From: Pseudomonas viridiflava
GTDB lineage: Bacteria; Pseudomonadota; Gammaproteobacteria; Pseudomonadales; Pseudomonadaceae
Direction of reading: 5' to 3'
Length of the DNA: 64,000 nucleotides
Assembly: GCF_900582195.1 (NCBI RefSeq)
Contig: NZ_UTHA01000171.1
Coordinates: 1-64,000, forward strand
The position numbers and the translations under genes were made by a program. Positions 10,062-18,447 of the stretch are shown piece by piece. Position 1 is the first letter of the stretch. Each line of letters begins with the position of its first letter. Under the pieces are notes generated by a model. That model saw only the letters and a program-made list of their open reading frames with translations. It was not told the DNA's origin and searched no databases.

Positions 10062-11636
10062 CTACCCCGGATGCGCCGCCGCCAACAGCTCTTTGGTATA
10101 CGGATGCTGCGGCGCATCGAACACATCATGACTGGCGCCACGCTCGACCACTTTGCCGTCCTTGATCACGATCATGTCGTGGGCCAAGGCGCGCACCACC
10201 GCCAGATCGTGGCTGATGAACAGATAGGTCAGACCGTGTTTTTCCTGAAGCTGGCGGAGCAGGGCGACCACTTGTTTTTGCACCGTACGGTCCAGCGCCG
10301 ACGTCGGTTCGTCGAGCAGGATCAGCGCCGGTTTCAGCACCAGAGCCCGCGCGATAGCGATGCGCTGGCGCTGACCACCGGAGAATTCGTGGGGATAACG
10401 ATGGCGACTTTGCGGATCGAGGCCGACCTCCTTCAGTACGCGGATCACTTGCTCATCGCACTCGTCAGCAGTCGACTCGCAGTGCACTTCCAGACCTTCG
10501 CTGATGATCTGCGCGACCGACATGCGCGGGCTGAGGCTGCCGAACGGATCCTGAAACACCACCTGCATCTGCCGACGCCACGGGCGCATCTGTTTCTGAT
10601 TGAGACCGTCGAGCGCCTCGCCCTGAAAACGGATACTGCCCTCGGAATCGAGCAGGCGCAGGATCGCCTGACCCAGGGTCGACTTGCCGGAACCGGACTC
10701 GCCGACGATGCCTAACGTCTTGCCACGCTGGATACTCAGGCTGATGCCATCCACCGCCCGAAGGTATTGCTTGCGCTGAAACAGACCGCCACCGACGACA
10801 AACTCAACTTTCAGATTGTCGACTTCCAGCACGTTCTCGCGCTCATCCCGGGGCAGAGCTTCGCCTTCAGGCTCGGCGTTGAGCAGCACACAGCTATAAG
10901 GGTGCTTCGGTTCGGTAAACAGGGTTTCGCAGGGCGCCTGTTCGACGATTTCCCCGGCCTTCATCACGCACACGCGCTGGGCAATGCTGCGCACCAGATT
11001 GAGATCATGGCTGATCAGCAGCAGCGACATGCCCAGGCGTTGTTGCAGGGATTTGAGCAGCAGCAGGATCTTGCGCTGCACCGTCACGTCGAGCGCGGTG
11101 GTCGGCTCATCGGCGATCAACAGCTCCGGTTCACAGGCCAGGGCCATCGCGATCATCACCCGTTGCCGTTGGCCGCCGGAGAGTTGATGCGGGTAAGCCT
11201 TGAGGCGTTCCCTGGGGTTCTGGATGCCCACCAGTCCGAGCAGTTCGAGGATGCGTTGCTGCGCCGCTTTGCCGCCAAGGCCCCGGTGCAACAGCAGCGT
11301 TTCGCCAATCTGCTTTTCGATGGTGTGCAGCGGATTCAGCGAGGTCATCGGCTCCTGAAAGATCATGGCGATGCGGTTGCCGCGCAGTTCGCGCAAGACC
11401 TTGGGATCGGCGCCGATCAGTTGCTGTCCGCGATAGCGAATGCTGCCGGTGGTTTGCGCTTCGCTTTCGGGCAGCAATTGCAGAATCGAATGGGCGGTCA
11501 CCGATTTGCCTGAGCCCGACTCGCCAACCAGCGCCAGACACTCACCGGGGCGGATGTCCAGGCACAGGTCGCGCACCACGGTCTGGCCATGGAAGGCAAC
11601 GTTGAGGTTACGGATTTCAATCAGGTTGTCAGTCAT
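10062..11636 (-). CDS. yejF: Peptide ABC importer, fused double ATP-binding subunit (YejF type)
   Basis: The 524-aa protein has two complete ABC ATPase halves. Each has Walker A G-E-S-G-S-G-K-S, a signature L/F-S-G-G-Q-R-Q-R and Walker B D-E-P-T. This tandem arrangement is typical of YejF/DppDF fusions energising oligopeptide or microcin-C uptake. It is the fourth gene of the yejABEF-type operon, nine bases downstream of yejE. The ATG of M-T-D-N-L is preferred over a GTG two codons upstream, although neither has a strong ribosome-binding site. The exact peptide substrate cannot be read from sequence. Confidence 0.9.
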   Translation of the reverse strand: MTDNLIEIRNLNVAFHGQTVVRDLCLDIRPGECLALVGESGSGKSVTAHSILQLLPESEAQTTGSIRYRGQQLIGADPKVLRELRGNRIAMIFQEPMTSLNPLHTIEKQIGETLLLHRGLGGKAAQQRILELLGLVGIQNPRERLKAYPHQLSGGQRQRVMIAMALACEPELLIADEPTTALDVTVQRKILLLLKSLQQRLGMSLLLISHDLNLVRSIAQRVCVMKAGEIVEQAPCETLFTEPKHPYSCVLLNAEPEGEALPRDERENVLEVDNLKVEFVVGGGLFQRKQYLRAVDGISLSIQRGKTLGIVGESGSGKSTLGQAILRLLDSEGSIRFQGEALDGLNQKQMRPWRRQMQVVFQDPFGSLSPRMSVAQIISEGLEVHCESTADECDEQVIRVLKEVGLDPQSRHRYPHEFSGGQRQRIAIARALVLKPALILLDEPTSALDRTVQKQVVALLRQLQEKHGLTYLFISHDLAVVRALAHDMIVIKDGKVVERGASHDVFDAPQHPYTKELLAAAHPG

Positions 11637-11645
11637 GGCCACGCT

Positions 11646-12668
11646 TCAGGATCGAGGGTCGAACGCGTCACGCAACGCTTCGCCGATGAACACCAATAAA
11701 GAAAGAATCAGCGCCAGGGTGAAAAACGCCGTCAACCCGAGCCACGGTGCTTGCAGGTTCTGTTTACCCTGACCGATCAACTCACCCAGCGAAGCACTGC
11801 CGGCGGGCATGCCAAAGCCGAGAAAGTCCAGCGCGGTAAGGGTGGAAATCGCGCCGGTCAAAATGAACGGCAAGTAACTCAGTGTGGCGTTCATGGCGTT
11901 GGGCAGAATGTGCCGGAAGATCACTTTGCGGTCGCTCAGGCCCAGCGCACGGGCAGCTTTGACGTATTCCAGATTGCGCCCGCGCAAGAACTCGGCGCGC
12001 ACCACATCCACCAGCGCCAGCCATGAAAACAGCGCCATGATCCCCAGCAACCACCAGAAATTCGGCTCGACGAAACCGGAGAGAATGATCAGCAGGTACA
12101 ACACCGGCAGCCCCGACCAGACTTCCAGCACGCGTTGCCCGAGCAGATCGACCCAGCCGCCGTAGTAGCCTTGCAATGCCCCGGCGGCGATGCCGATCAG
12201 GGCGCTGACGAAGGTCAGCATCAAGGCAAACAGGATTGATACCCGTGCGCCGAATATCACCCGTGCGAGCACATCCCGCGACTGATCGTCCGTGCCCAGC
12301 CAGTTGACCGATGTAGGCGGGCTCGGCGCCGGTTTGGTGAGGTCGTAGTTCGGCGTGTCGTCACTGAACGGAATCGGCGGGAACAGCAGCCAGCCACCGT
12401 CCTTGCGAATCAGATTCTGCACATAGTCGCTGCGGTAATCGGCCTGGAACGGCAGTTGCCCGCCGAACTCCTGCTCGGTATGCCGCTTGAACACCGGGAA
12501 GTACCATTGGTCCTGATAACTGACGACCCATGGCTTGTCGTTGGCGATCAATTCGCCACCCAGTGTCAGTACGAACAGGCCGATAAACAGCCATAGCGAC
12601 CACCAGCCACGGCGGTTTTTCTTGAAGCGCTCGAAGCGCCGACGGCCCAGGGGCGAGAGCTTGAACAT
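11646..12668 (-). CDS. yejE: Peptide ABC importer, inner-membrane permease (YejE type)
   Basis: The protein is 340 aa from M-F-K-L-S-P-L-G-R-R. The cytoplasmic basic N-terminus is followed by a first membrane helix, a long periplasmic loop rich in Trp and Tyr, and a BinPD-type transmembrane domain. The EAA loop with R-A-L-G-L-S-D and the segment H-I-L-P-N mark the ATPase-contact region. The start codon overlaps the yejB stop by one base (TGATG), so translation is coupled. The long loop between helices 1 and 2 is characteristic of YejE rather than DppC. Confidence 0.9.
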   Translation of the reverse strand: MFKLSPLGRRRFERFKKNRRGWWSLWLFIGLFVLTLGGELIANDKPWVVSYQDQWYFPVFKRHTEQEFGGQLPFQADYRSDYVQNLIRKDGGWLLFPPIPFSDDTPNYDLTKPAPSPPTSVNWLGTDDQSRDVLARVIFGARVSILFALMLTFVSALIGIAAGALQGYYGGWVDLLGQRVLEVWSGLPVLYLLIILSGFVEPNFWWLLGIMALFSWLALVDVVRAEFLRGRNLEYVKAARALGLSDRKVIFRHILPNAMNATLSYLPFILTGAISTLTALDFLGFGMPAGSASLGELIGQGKQNLQAPWLGLTAFFTLALILSLLVFIGEALRDAFDPRS

Positions 12669-13729
12669 CAGGCGTTCCTCGCGGCGAAGTCGATGCGTGG
12701 ATCGACCAGCGTGTAACACAGGTCACCGACCAGTTTTATCAGCAGGCCGAAGAGGGTAAAGATGAACAGTGAACCGAACACCACCGGGTAATCCCGCGAA
12801 ACCGCTGCTTCGTAGCTCATGCGCCCGAGACCATCGAGAGAGAAGATCACTTCGATCAGCAAGGAACCGGCGAAGAACACACTGATGAACGCTTGGGGAA
12901 TGCCGGAAACCACCAGCAGCATGGCGTTGCGAAACACATGGCCATACAGCACGCGACGTTCGCTCAGGCCTTTGGCGCGCGCGGTCACCACGTACTGGCG
13001 AGTGATTTCATTGAGAAACGAGTTTTTCGTCAGGATGGTCAGTGTGGCGAAACCACCGATCACCAAGGCTGTTACCGGCAGCACCAGGTGCCAGAAGTAG
13101 TCGGCAATCTTGCCGAGGGTCGACAGCGATTCGAAGTTGTCCGACACCAGCCCGCGCACCGGAAACCAGTTCAGCGACGTGCCGCCGGCAAACACCACGA
13201 TCAGGAACATCGCAAACAGAAACGCCGGCATCGCGTAGCCGATGATGATCGCCGTGCTGCTCCAGATATCGAAATGACTGCCATGGTGCACGGCCTTGCG
13301 GATCCCCAGCGGGATCGACACCAGATAGGTGATCAGCGTCGCCCATAGCCCGAGAGAAATGGTCACCGGCATTTTTTCCAGGATCAGATCGGTAACTGTC
13401 GCGCCACGGAAGAAGCTTTTGCCGAAATCCAGTTGCACGTAGTTCTTCAGCATCAGCCACAAGCGTTCGTGGGCCGGTTTGTCGAAGCCGTACTGTTTTT
13501 CGATGTCTTTGATCAATTGCGGATCGAGGCCGCGGCTGGCGCGTGAGGTGCCGCTCGTGGTTTCGCTGGCGCCGCCACCGACACTGGCGCCACCGATCCC
13601 TTGCAGGTGGGCGATGGCCTGTTCTACCGGGCCGCCGGGCGCGGCCTGAATGATCATGAAATTGACCAGTAGAATGATCACCAGCGTCGGGATGATCAGC
13701 AGCAGACGCCGCAGTATGTAACCCCACAT
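12668..13729 (-). CDS. yejB: Peptide ABC importer, inner-membrane permease (YejB type)
   Basis: The 353-aa permease starts at M-W-G-Y-I-L-R-R-L-L, giving the N-terminal helix typical of DppB/OppB/YejB proteins (I-P-T-L-V-I-I-L-L-V-N-F). The EAA-loop region shows T-A-R-A-K-G-L and H-V-F-R-N-A. An insert of about 80 residues after helix 1 (a G-G-A-S-V-G-G-G-A-rich stretch) distinguishes YejB from DppB. The start overlaps the yejA stop by one base. With YejE it forms the membrane pore of the importer. Confidence 0.9.
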   Translation of the reverse strand: MWGYILRRLLLIIPTLVIILLVNFMIIQAAPGGPVEQAIAHLQGIGGASVGGGASETTSGTSRASRGLDPQLIKDIEKQYGFDKPAHERLWLMLKNYVQLDFGKSFFRGATVTDLILEKMPVTISLGLWATLITYLVSIPLGIRKAVHHGSHFDIWSSTAIIIGYAMPAFLFAMFLIVVFAGGTSLNWFPVRGLVSDNFESLSTLGKIADYFWHLVLPVTALVIGGFATLTILTKNSFLNEITRQYVVTARAKGLSERRVLYGHVFRNAMLLVVSGIPQAFISVFFAGSLLIEVIFSLDGLGRMSYEAAVSRDYPVVFGSLFIFTLFGLLIKLVGDLCYTLVDPRIDFAARNA

Positions 13730-15597
13730 CAATGCGGCCCTCCGGGTCTGCCACGGGCGATTTTCTCGGCGGTCATCTGTTGATTGGTCAGTGGTGTGCT
13801 GCTGATTTCCCACCAGCTCTCGATGGCTTCGTCATTGCTGGCTTGCACCGACGGTATGCCGAAGCGGTTCCACCACACGGTCGAGGTACCCGGTGGATAG
13901 TAGTTGGGAATCCAGTAGTAATTCCATTGCAGCACCCGGTCCAGAGCATGGGCGTAGTGCAGCATGTCGGACTGGGTGGACGCGCGGATCAGGCCATTGA
14001 TCAGCGTATCCACCGCCGGGTTTTTCAACACCATGTAGTTGTTCGCCCCCGGGTCGTTGGCCGACGCGGAACCGAAGTAATTGAGCAGTTCGCCCCCCGG
14101 TGAAGTACTGACCGGGTAACCGGTGACGATCATGTCGTAGTCGCGGCTCATCAGGCGATTGACGTATTGCGAAGAGTCGATGCGGCGGATGTTCAGGTCG
14201 ATACCGATCTGTTTCAGCGTGCGCTTGTAAGGCAGCAGCAAGCGATCCATACCGTTCTGGCTGACGAGGAACGTGAAGCTCAGCGGCTCGCCCTGGGCAT
14301 TTACCAGTTGATCGCCATCGGGTTTCCAGCCGGCCTGTTCGAGCAGTTCGAGGGCTTGCAACTGCTTGTCGCGGATCAGGCCGCTGCCGTCGGTTTTCGG
14401 GGCTTCGAAAACCTTGGTGAAAACTTCGTCCGGAACCTGGCCACGCAGCGGTTCGAGGATTTTCAGTTCCTGGGCATCGGGCAGTTCGCTTGCCGCCAGT
14501 TGCGTGTTGGAAAAGTAACTCTGCTGGCGGATATACATACCGCGCATCATTTGCCGGTTGCTCCACTCGAAGTCCCAGAGCATTGCCAGGGCCTGGCGCA
14601 CACGGCGATCGGCGAACATCGGTTTCTGCAGGTTGAACACAAAGCCCTGGGCCGACTGCGGCGCCTCGGTGGCCAGGTGTGCTTTTTGCAAACGCCCGTC
14701 GCTCAGTGCGGGGCTGTCGTAGCCGATCGAGTAACCAGTGGCCGAGAACTCGCGGTTGTAGTCATAGGCACCGCCACGCAGCACTTGCCGGGCGACGTCG
14801 GTATCACCGAAGTACTCGATGCTGAAATGATCGAAATTATAGAGGCCGCGACTGACCGGCAGGTCTTTGCCCCACCAGTCGGCGTTGCGCTCGAAGGTGA
14901 TGCTGCGTCCCGAATCGACTTTGCCGACTCGATAGGGGCCGCTGCCCAGTGGCGCTTCGTAACCGCCACCACCGGCGAAGTCGCGGCTCTTCCACCAATG
15001 CTCGGGAAATACCGGCAGTGTCGCGACGTCGAGTGGCAGGGTGCGGTTTTCATTGCTCTTGAAGTCGAAACGCACGATCAGCGGTGCTTCGACTTCGACG
15101 CCTTTGACATCGGCAAACTGGGTGCGATAACGCAGGCTGCCTTGGGTCATCAATAAATCGTAGGTGTAGCGCACGTCTTCAGCGGTGATTGCTTTGCCGT
15201 CGGCGAAACGTGCCTTGGGATTGATGAAAAACCGCAGCGACAAGCCGTCGTCCGAGCGTTCCATCTTCTGCGCGACCAGGCCGTAGACCGTGTAAGGCTC
15301 GTCCAGCGAGCGCTGGGCCAGCGGCGAATAGAGCAAGCCATCGATCTGTGTGACGCCGATGCCTTTGTCTATATAGGGAAGGACATGGTCGAAATGGCCG
15401 ATCTCGATAGCCGAGCGGCGCATGGTCCCACCCTTGGGCGCTTGCAGGTTGGTGTAGTCGAAATGACTGAAGCCGGCAGGATACTTGGCGGGTTCGCCAT
15501 AAACGGTCAACGCGTGTTGCGGTGCAGCGTTTGCGCCGGTGGCGCCCGTCATCAGGGCGAGGGCGGTGAGCATCAATGTGGGAAAAACCAGTCGCAT
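13729..15597 (-). CDS. yejA: Peptide ABC importer, periplasmic substrate-binding protein (YejA type)
   Basis: The 622-aa protein has a clear Sec signal peptide, M-R-L-V-F-P-T-L-M-L-T-A-L-A-L ending A-N-A-A near residue 24. The mature part is a family-5 extracellular solute-binding protein, with Y-G-E-P-A-K-Y-P near the start and a following F-D-Y-T-N. This N-terminus and the length of about 600 aa fit YejA/NppA-type binding proteins for peptides and peptide-nucleotide antibiotics. AAGG lies nine bases before the ATG. It is the first gene of the operon, with translationally coupled permeases behind it. P. aeruginosa has two such binding proteins in the equivalent locus, whereas only one is seen here. 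Confidence 0.9.
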   Translation of the reverse strand: MRLVFPTLMLTALALMTGATGANAAPQHALTVYGEPAKYPAGFSHFDYTNLQAPKGGTMRRSAIEIGHFDHVLPYIDKGIGVTQIDGLLYSPLAQRSLDEPYTVYGLVAQKMERSDDGLSLRFFINPKARFADGKAITAEDVRYTYDLLMTQGSLRYRTQFADVKGVEVEAPLIVRFDFKSNENRTLPLDVATLPVFPEHWWKSRDFAGGGGYEAPLGSGPYRVGKVDSGRSITFERNADWWGKDLPVSRGLYNFDHFSIEYFGDTDVARQVLRGGAYDYNREFSATGYSIGYDSPALSDGRLQKAHLATEAPQSAQGFVFNLQKPMFADRRVRQALAMLWDFEWSNRQMMRGMYIRQQSYFSNTQLAASELPDAQELKILEPLRGQVPDEVFTKVFEAPKTDGSGLIRDKQLQALELLEQAGWKPDGDQLVNAQGEPLSFTFLVSQNGMDRLLLPYKRTLKQIGIDLNIRRIDSSQYVNRLMSRDYDMIVTGYPVSTSPGGELLNYFGSASANDPGANNYMVLKNPAVDTLINGLIRASTQSDMLHYAHALDRVLQWNYYWIPNYYPPGTSTVWWNRFGIPSVQASNDEAIESWWEISSTPLTNQQMTAEKIARGRPGGPH

Positions 15598-15682
15598 TGT
15601 CAGCCTTGGAACCGGGAAATCGATATGCGCAAGTTTTACGCGAGAGGCGCGCCAGTCGCCAGCCGTATATGTAACTGAAACA

Positions 15683-15712
15683 CAACGGCCCACCAGAAGG
15701 CGGGCCGTTGGC
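15683..15712 (-). terminator. Probable terminator hairpin of the parvulin gene
   Basis: An ACGGCCC/GGGCCGT stem with a CACCAGAAGGC loop region lies 20 bases beyond the ppiC stop. On the minus strand it is followed by a weak TTGTGTTT tract. The separation from yejA suggests ppiC is transcribed alone. Confidence 0.55.
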
Positions 15713-15730
15713 GAGCAATCAGGCGACGGA

Positions 15731-16012
15731 TCAGTCCTGACGGCTGGTGACTTCGAGCAGGTGATAACCGAACTGAGTCTTCACCGGACCTTGCACGACA
15801 TTGATCGGCGCACTGAAGACCACGGTGTCGAATTCCTTGACCATCTGGCCAGGACCGAACGAGCCCAGGTCACCGCCCTGACGGCTGGACGGGCAGGTGG
15901 AGTTGGCCTTGGCGACTTCGGCGAAATCGGCGCCGCCTTCGATCTGGGCCTTGAGTTCGTTGCACTTGTCTTCGCTGGAAACCAGGATGTGGCGGGCAGT
16001 GGCTTTAGCCAT
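15731..16012 (-). CDS. ppiC: Small parvulin-type peptidyl-prolyl isomerase
   Basis: The protein is 93 aa from M-A-K-A-T-A-R-H-I-L-V and consists of a single rotamase/PpiC domain without signal peptide, hence cytosolic like E. coli Par10. The domain hallmarks are A-R-H-I-L-V at the start, G-G-D-L-G-S-F near residue 53, and Q-F-G-Y-H-L-L-E-V near the end with the conserved His. It accelerates cis/trans isomerisation of X-Pro bonds. It is a monocistronic unit between yejA and the lipase gene, both on the same strand but separated by 97 bases or more. Confidence 0.92.
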   Translation of the reverse strand: MAKATARHILVSSEDKCNELKAQIEGGADFAEVAKANSTCPSSRQGGDLGSFGPGQMVKEFDTVVFSAPINVVQGPVKTQFGYHLLEVTSRQD

Positions 16013-16109
16013 GGGGAAACTCTCCAATCTATTTCAGTAAAGTGTGGAGCCTACCGGATTCAGTGGGCGAATTCTCGGCAAAGTTCCGTTCGGGTGTCCG
16101 CGACCTGGC

Positions 16110-16979
16110 TCAGAGATTCGCGGCCCGCAAACGTGCGGCATGTTCAAGGTACAGTTCAATCGGATCGGGCAGGGTCGTGACCGGGACGGGCGAGCGGCGC
16201 AGGCTGTCCAGATGATCCAGCGGATAGTCGGAGCGGATTACTTGCCCCAAATGAGAACTGAACCGGCCGACGAAACCATCATTCTGCTCGGTCTCGGTCA
16301 TGAAGTATTGCGATAGCGCATGGCAAACGCTTCGTGTCGGATCGAGTATCGACGGATTGACGGCGGGCAGGACCCCGCTCCAGGAGTAATAGCGCACACC
16401 GTTGACCTGTTCTGCGCCTTGGCCACCCCAGGTCTGGGGTAACCCTTGCGGAAACCTGTCGTTGAAATCGCCCACGCCTTCAGTCGTCAGAGCATTGAGT
16501 GCCGCCAGCGCGTTCTGTGGCAACGTCGCACTGCCACTGAGCAATGAAAGAAAATTGCCAAACAGTGTCGCCACATTCTGGGCGACCGCCTCTGGCAATC
16601 GCCCAGGCACCAGTGCCTTGCGCAGAAAATCGGCCAGTTCCGAACCATGGTTCGGACCACTGACGGAAGTCACTGAGGCTACAGCGTGTGGTGCAAGCGC
16701 CGCAGCGTATCGGGCAGCCAATGCCCCCTGGCTGTGTCCGATGAGGTTGACTTTGTCGGCACCTGTGCCTCGCAGAACACGATCAATCTGTGCAAGCAGT
16801 TGCTCACCCCGTATTTCGTTTTTATGAGTGGCGGAAAGGTGTGGAACAAACACTCGGCTGCCAGCCGTTTTCAAAGCGTCCTTTACGTCATGGAACAGCT
16901 CGAAATGACCGATGCGCTCGAATCCGAACAGGCCGTGTACCAATAGGATGGGATAGCGAGTTGAAGCATTCCGTTGCAT
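16110..16979 (-). CDS. Triacylglycerol lipase, alpha/beta hydrolase (family I without signal peptide)
   Basis: The 289-aa enzyme starts at M-Q-R-N-A-S (AAGG ten bases upstream), and a further upstream ATG lacks a good site. The N-terminal Y-P-I-L-L-V-H-G-L-F-G-F gives the oxyanion HG motif. G-H-S-Q-G at 81-85 carries nucleophile Ser83. Late N-D-G-F-V-G and D-H-L-D segments are candidates for the Asp and His of the triad. It resembles the P. fluorescens/Proteus-type lipases of subfamily I.1, which lack a Sec signal and do not need a Lif foldase. No foldase gene is adjacent. The export route is not evident from the sequence. Confidence 0.85.
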   Translation of the reverse strand: MQRNASTRYPILLVHGLFGFERIGHFELFHDVKDALKTAGSRVFVPHLSATHKNEIRGEQLLAQIDRVLRGTGADKVNLIGHSQGALAARYAAALAPHAVASVTSVSGPNHGSELADFLRKALVPGRLPEAVAQNVATLFGNFLSLLSGSATLPQNALAALNALTTEGVGDFNDRFPQGLPQTWGGQGAEQVNGVRYYSWSGVLPAVNPSILDPTRSVCHALSQYFMTETEQNDGFVGRFSSHLGQVIRSDYPLDHLDSLRRSPVPVTTLPDPIELYLEHAARLRAANL

Positions 16980-17312
16980 GTTCTTACCTTTTTCACAGAA
17001 GTTCATCGGGGAATCCGGAGGCCACTCTAAAACACTGATCCCGTTGAAGAAGTAAGAAGAGGCTTCTCTTGGCAGGTGAATCTGGACTAGGGGCTGTACG
17101 AATTTTCAGATACTTGTGAGATCCGAATCGGAAGTTGCCGCCGTCTTTCGCTTGTCTGATGGTGATTTTGTGCAGTTTGCCTACCGGTTTCGAGGCGTTT
17201 GCTGTGTGTCTGCGGCGGATCGGGCTGACATCGAAAATGTGCAGGATCACGTTCAATGTTGGCTGTCGACGCCGTCCATCAAGCGGCGTTTTTCCAAGGA
17301 ATGGAGCCACAA

Positions 17313-18392
17313 ATGCACACGCACGAAGTCGAGTTTTGCTACCGGATGCGCCACCCCGTCAGTCCCCGTGAATCGAACGAACTGCTGCCAGCGGCAACCG
17401 TCGACTGTCTGGAGGGGCCGGGACTTGATCCTTCACTGGGCAAGGTCGTTGTCCGTATCGCTCCTTATTCAGGCATGGCCTGTGGCGATCAGATTCAGTT
17501 GATTTGGGACGGTCTGGATATAGAAGGCTTTGCTTATCAACACGAAATGATTCGCTTTGTCAGCGAATCCCAGGTTGGCAAGGACGTCGTCTTTGTTATC
17601 AAAGGCATGCATATCGCAGCGCTGGATGGTGGCTCGCTGGAGATCTACTGGAACCTGCTCAGTGCGGGAGCCCCCGGCCCCGCGTTATCTGCGCGCCTGC
17701 AATTGTCTGTGGGGGATACACGACCGCTATTGCTTGCACCGATTGTCGAGGGTGCTATCGGTGGGACGCTGGATCCGGCACGGGTGCCGGAAGGCACGCT
17801 GATTATGCTCCAGCCTTACGCTCGAATGGCGGCGGGAGACCGGGTTACGTTGCTGTGGGGGGCGGATGCATTGCCTGCAACCTTCAGCGACAGCTTGAAG
17901 GTCGAAGCCTTCGCTCTTGCGGACGTGTTGTCGTTCTGGGTCGACGGGACGCACATTGCCGCACATCTCGGTGGTGAGGTGATGGTGCGCTACCTTGTCG
18001 AACAAGCCGGCGGAGCGGTTCGCGAATCCGAGGCGGCAAGAATTCTCGTCACTCCATTGCTGCGTGGTGAGCTGGATGCTCCAGACGTGCTTGAAGCTGA
18101 GGACAACGTGCTGCTCAACGAGGATTCGATCGATGGCGTCACCATTGTGATAGGTAATGCCCAGACGCAGGAAGGCGAGCTGGTGTACCTCAAGTGCGAC
18201 GGGAATCTTTTCAATCACCGGGATGACCGCGAAATCACTCGGGAGACGGCGGGGAAGCCGCTGATCTTCATTGTGCCGCACCGATTCTGGCGTGAGCACC
18301 ATGGCACGACCGTGCGGGTCGCCTACACGGTTGAACGTCTGGATGATGTCAGTCAGGAATCGGCGGTGACGCAAGTGCGAGTGGAGGCGTAA
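17313..18392 (+). CDS. Beta-rich hypothetical protein with internal repeats
   Basis: The 359-aa protein starts at M-H-T-H-E-V-E, with GGAG seven bases upstream. It has no signal peptide or membrane segment. At least two copies of a module of about 110 residues are seen. Each has a variant of L-D-P-(x)n-I-x-P-Y-(S/A)-x-M-A-x-G-D-x-(I/V)-x-L-(I/L)-W-x-(G/A), first near residues 45-75 and again near 165-195, with a weaker third copy toward the C-terminus. The pattern suggests tandem Ig-like beta sandwiches, as in several uncharacterised Pseudomonas proteins. No function can be assigned. It stands alone between the divergent lipase gene and a convergent DAHP synthase gene. The 330 bases upstream hold no other gene. 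Confidence 0.7.
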   Translation: MHTHEVEFCYRMRHPVSPRESNELLPAATVDCLEGPGLDPSLGKVVVRIAPYSGMACGDQIQLIWDGLDIEGFAYQHEMIRFVSESQVGKDVVFVIKGMHIAALDGGSLEIYWNLLSAGAPGPALSARLQLSVGDTRPLLLAPIVEGAIGGTLDPARVPEGTLIMLQPYARMAAGDRVTLLWGADALPATFSDSLKVEAFALADVLSFWVDGTHIAAHLGGEVMVRYLVEQAGGAVRESEAARILVTPLLRGELDAPDVLEAEDNVLLNEDSIDGVTIVIGNAQTQEGELVYLKCDGNLFNHRDDREITRETAGKPLIFIVPHRFWREHHGTTVRVAYTVERLDDVSQESAVTQVRVEA

Positions 18393-18407
18393 CCGTTATG
18401 TGGTCAA

Positions 18408-18435
18408 CCCTCCGGTTTGCGATAAAACCGGAGGG
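18408..18435. terminator. Hairpin between convergent genes
   Basis: CCCTCCGGTTT and AAACCGGAGGG form an 11-bp stem between the stops of the beta-rich gene and the DAHP synthase gene. No long T tract follows on either strand. It could end both transcripts or act as a stabilising 3' hairpin. Confidence 0.55.
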
Positions 18436-18447
18436 CAAGTCTGGCAA

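Noticed and set aside
14167..15156. 329-codon open frame antisense to yejA
   Set aside because: No ribosome-binding site. The sense gene is complete with a signal peptide.
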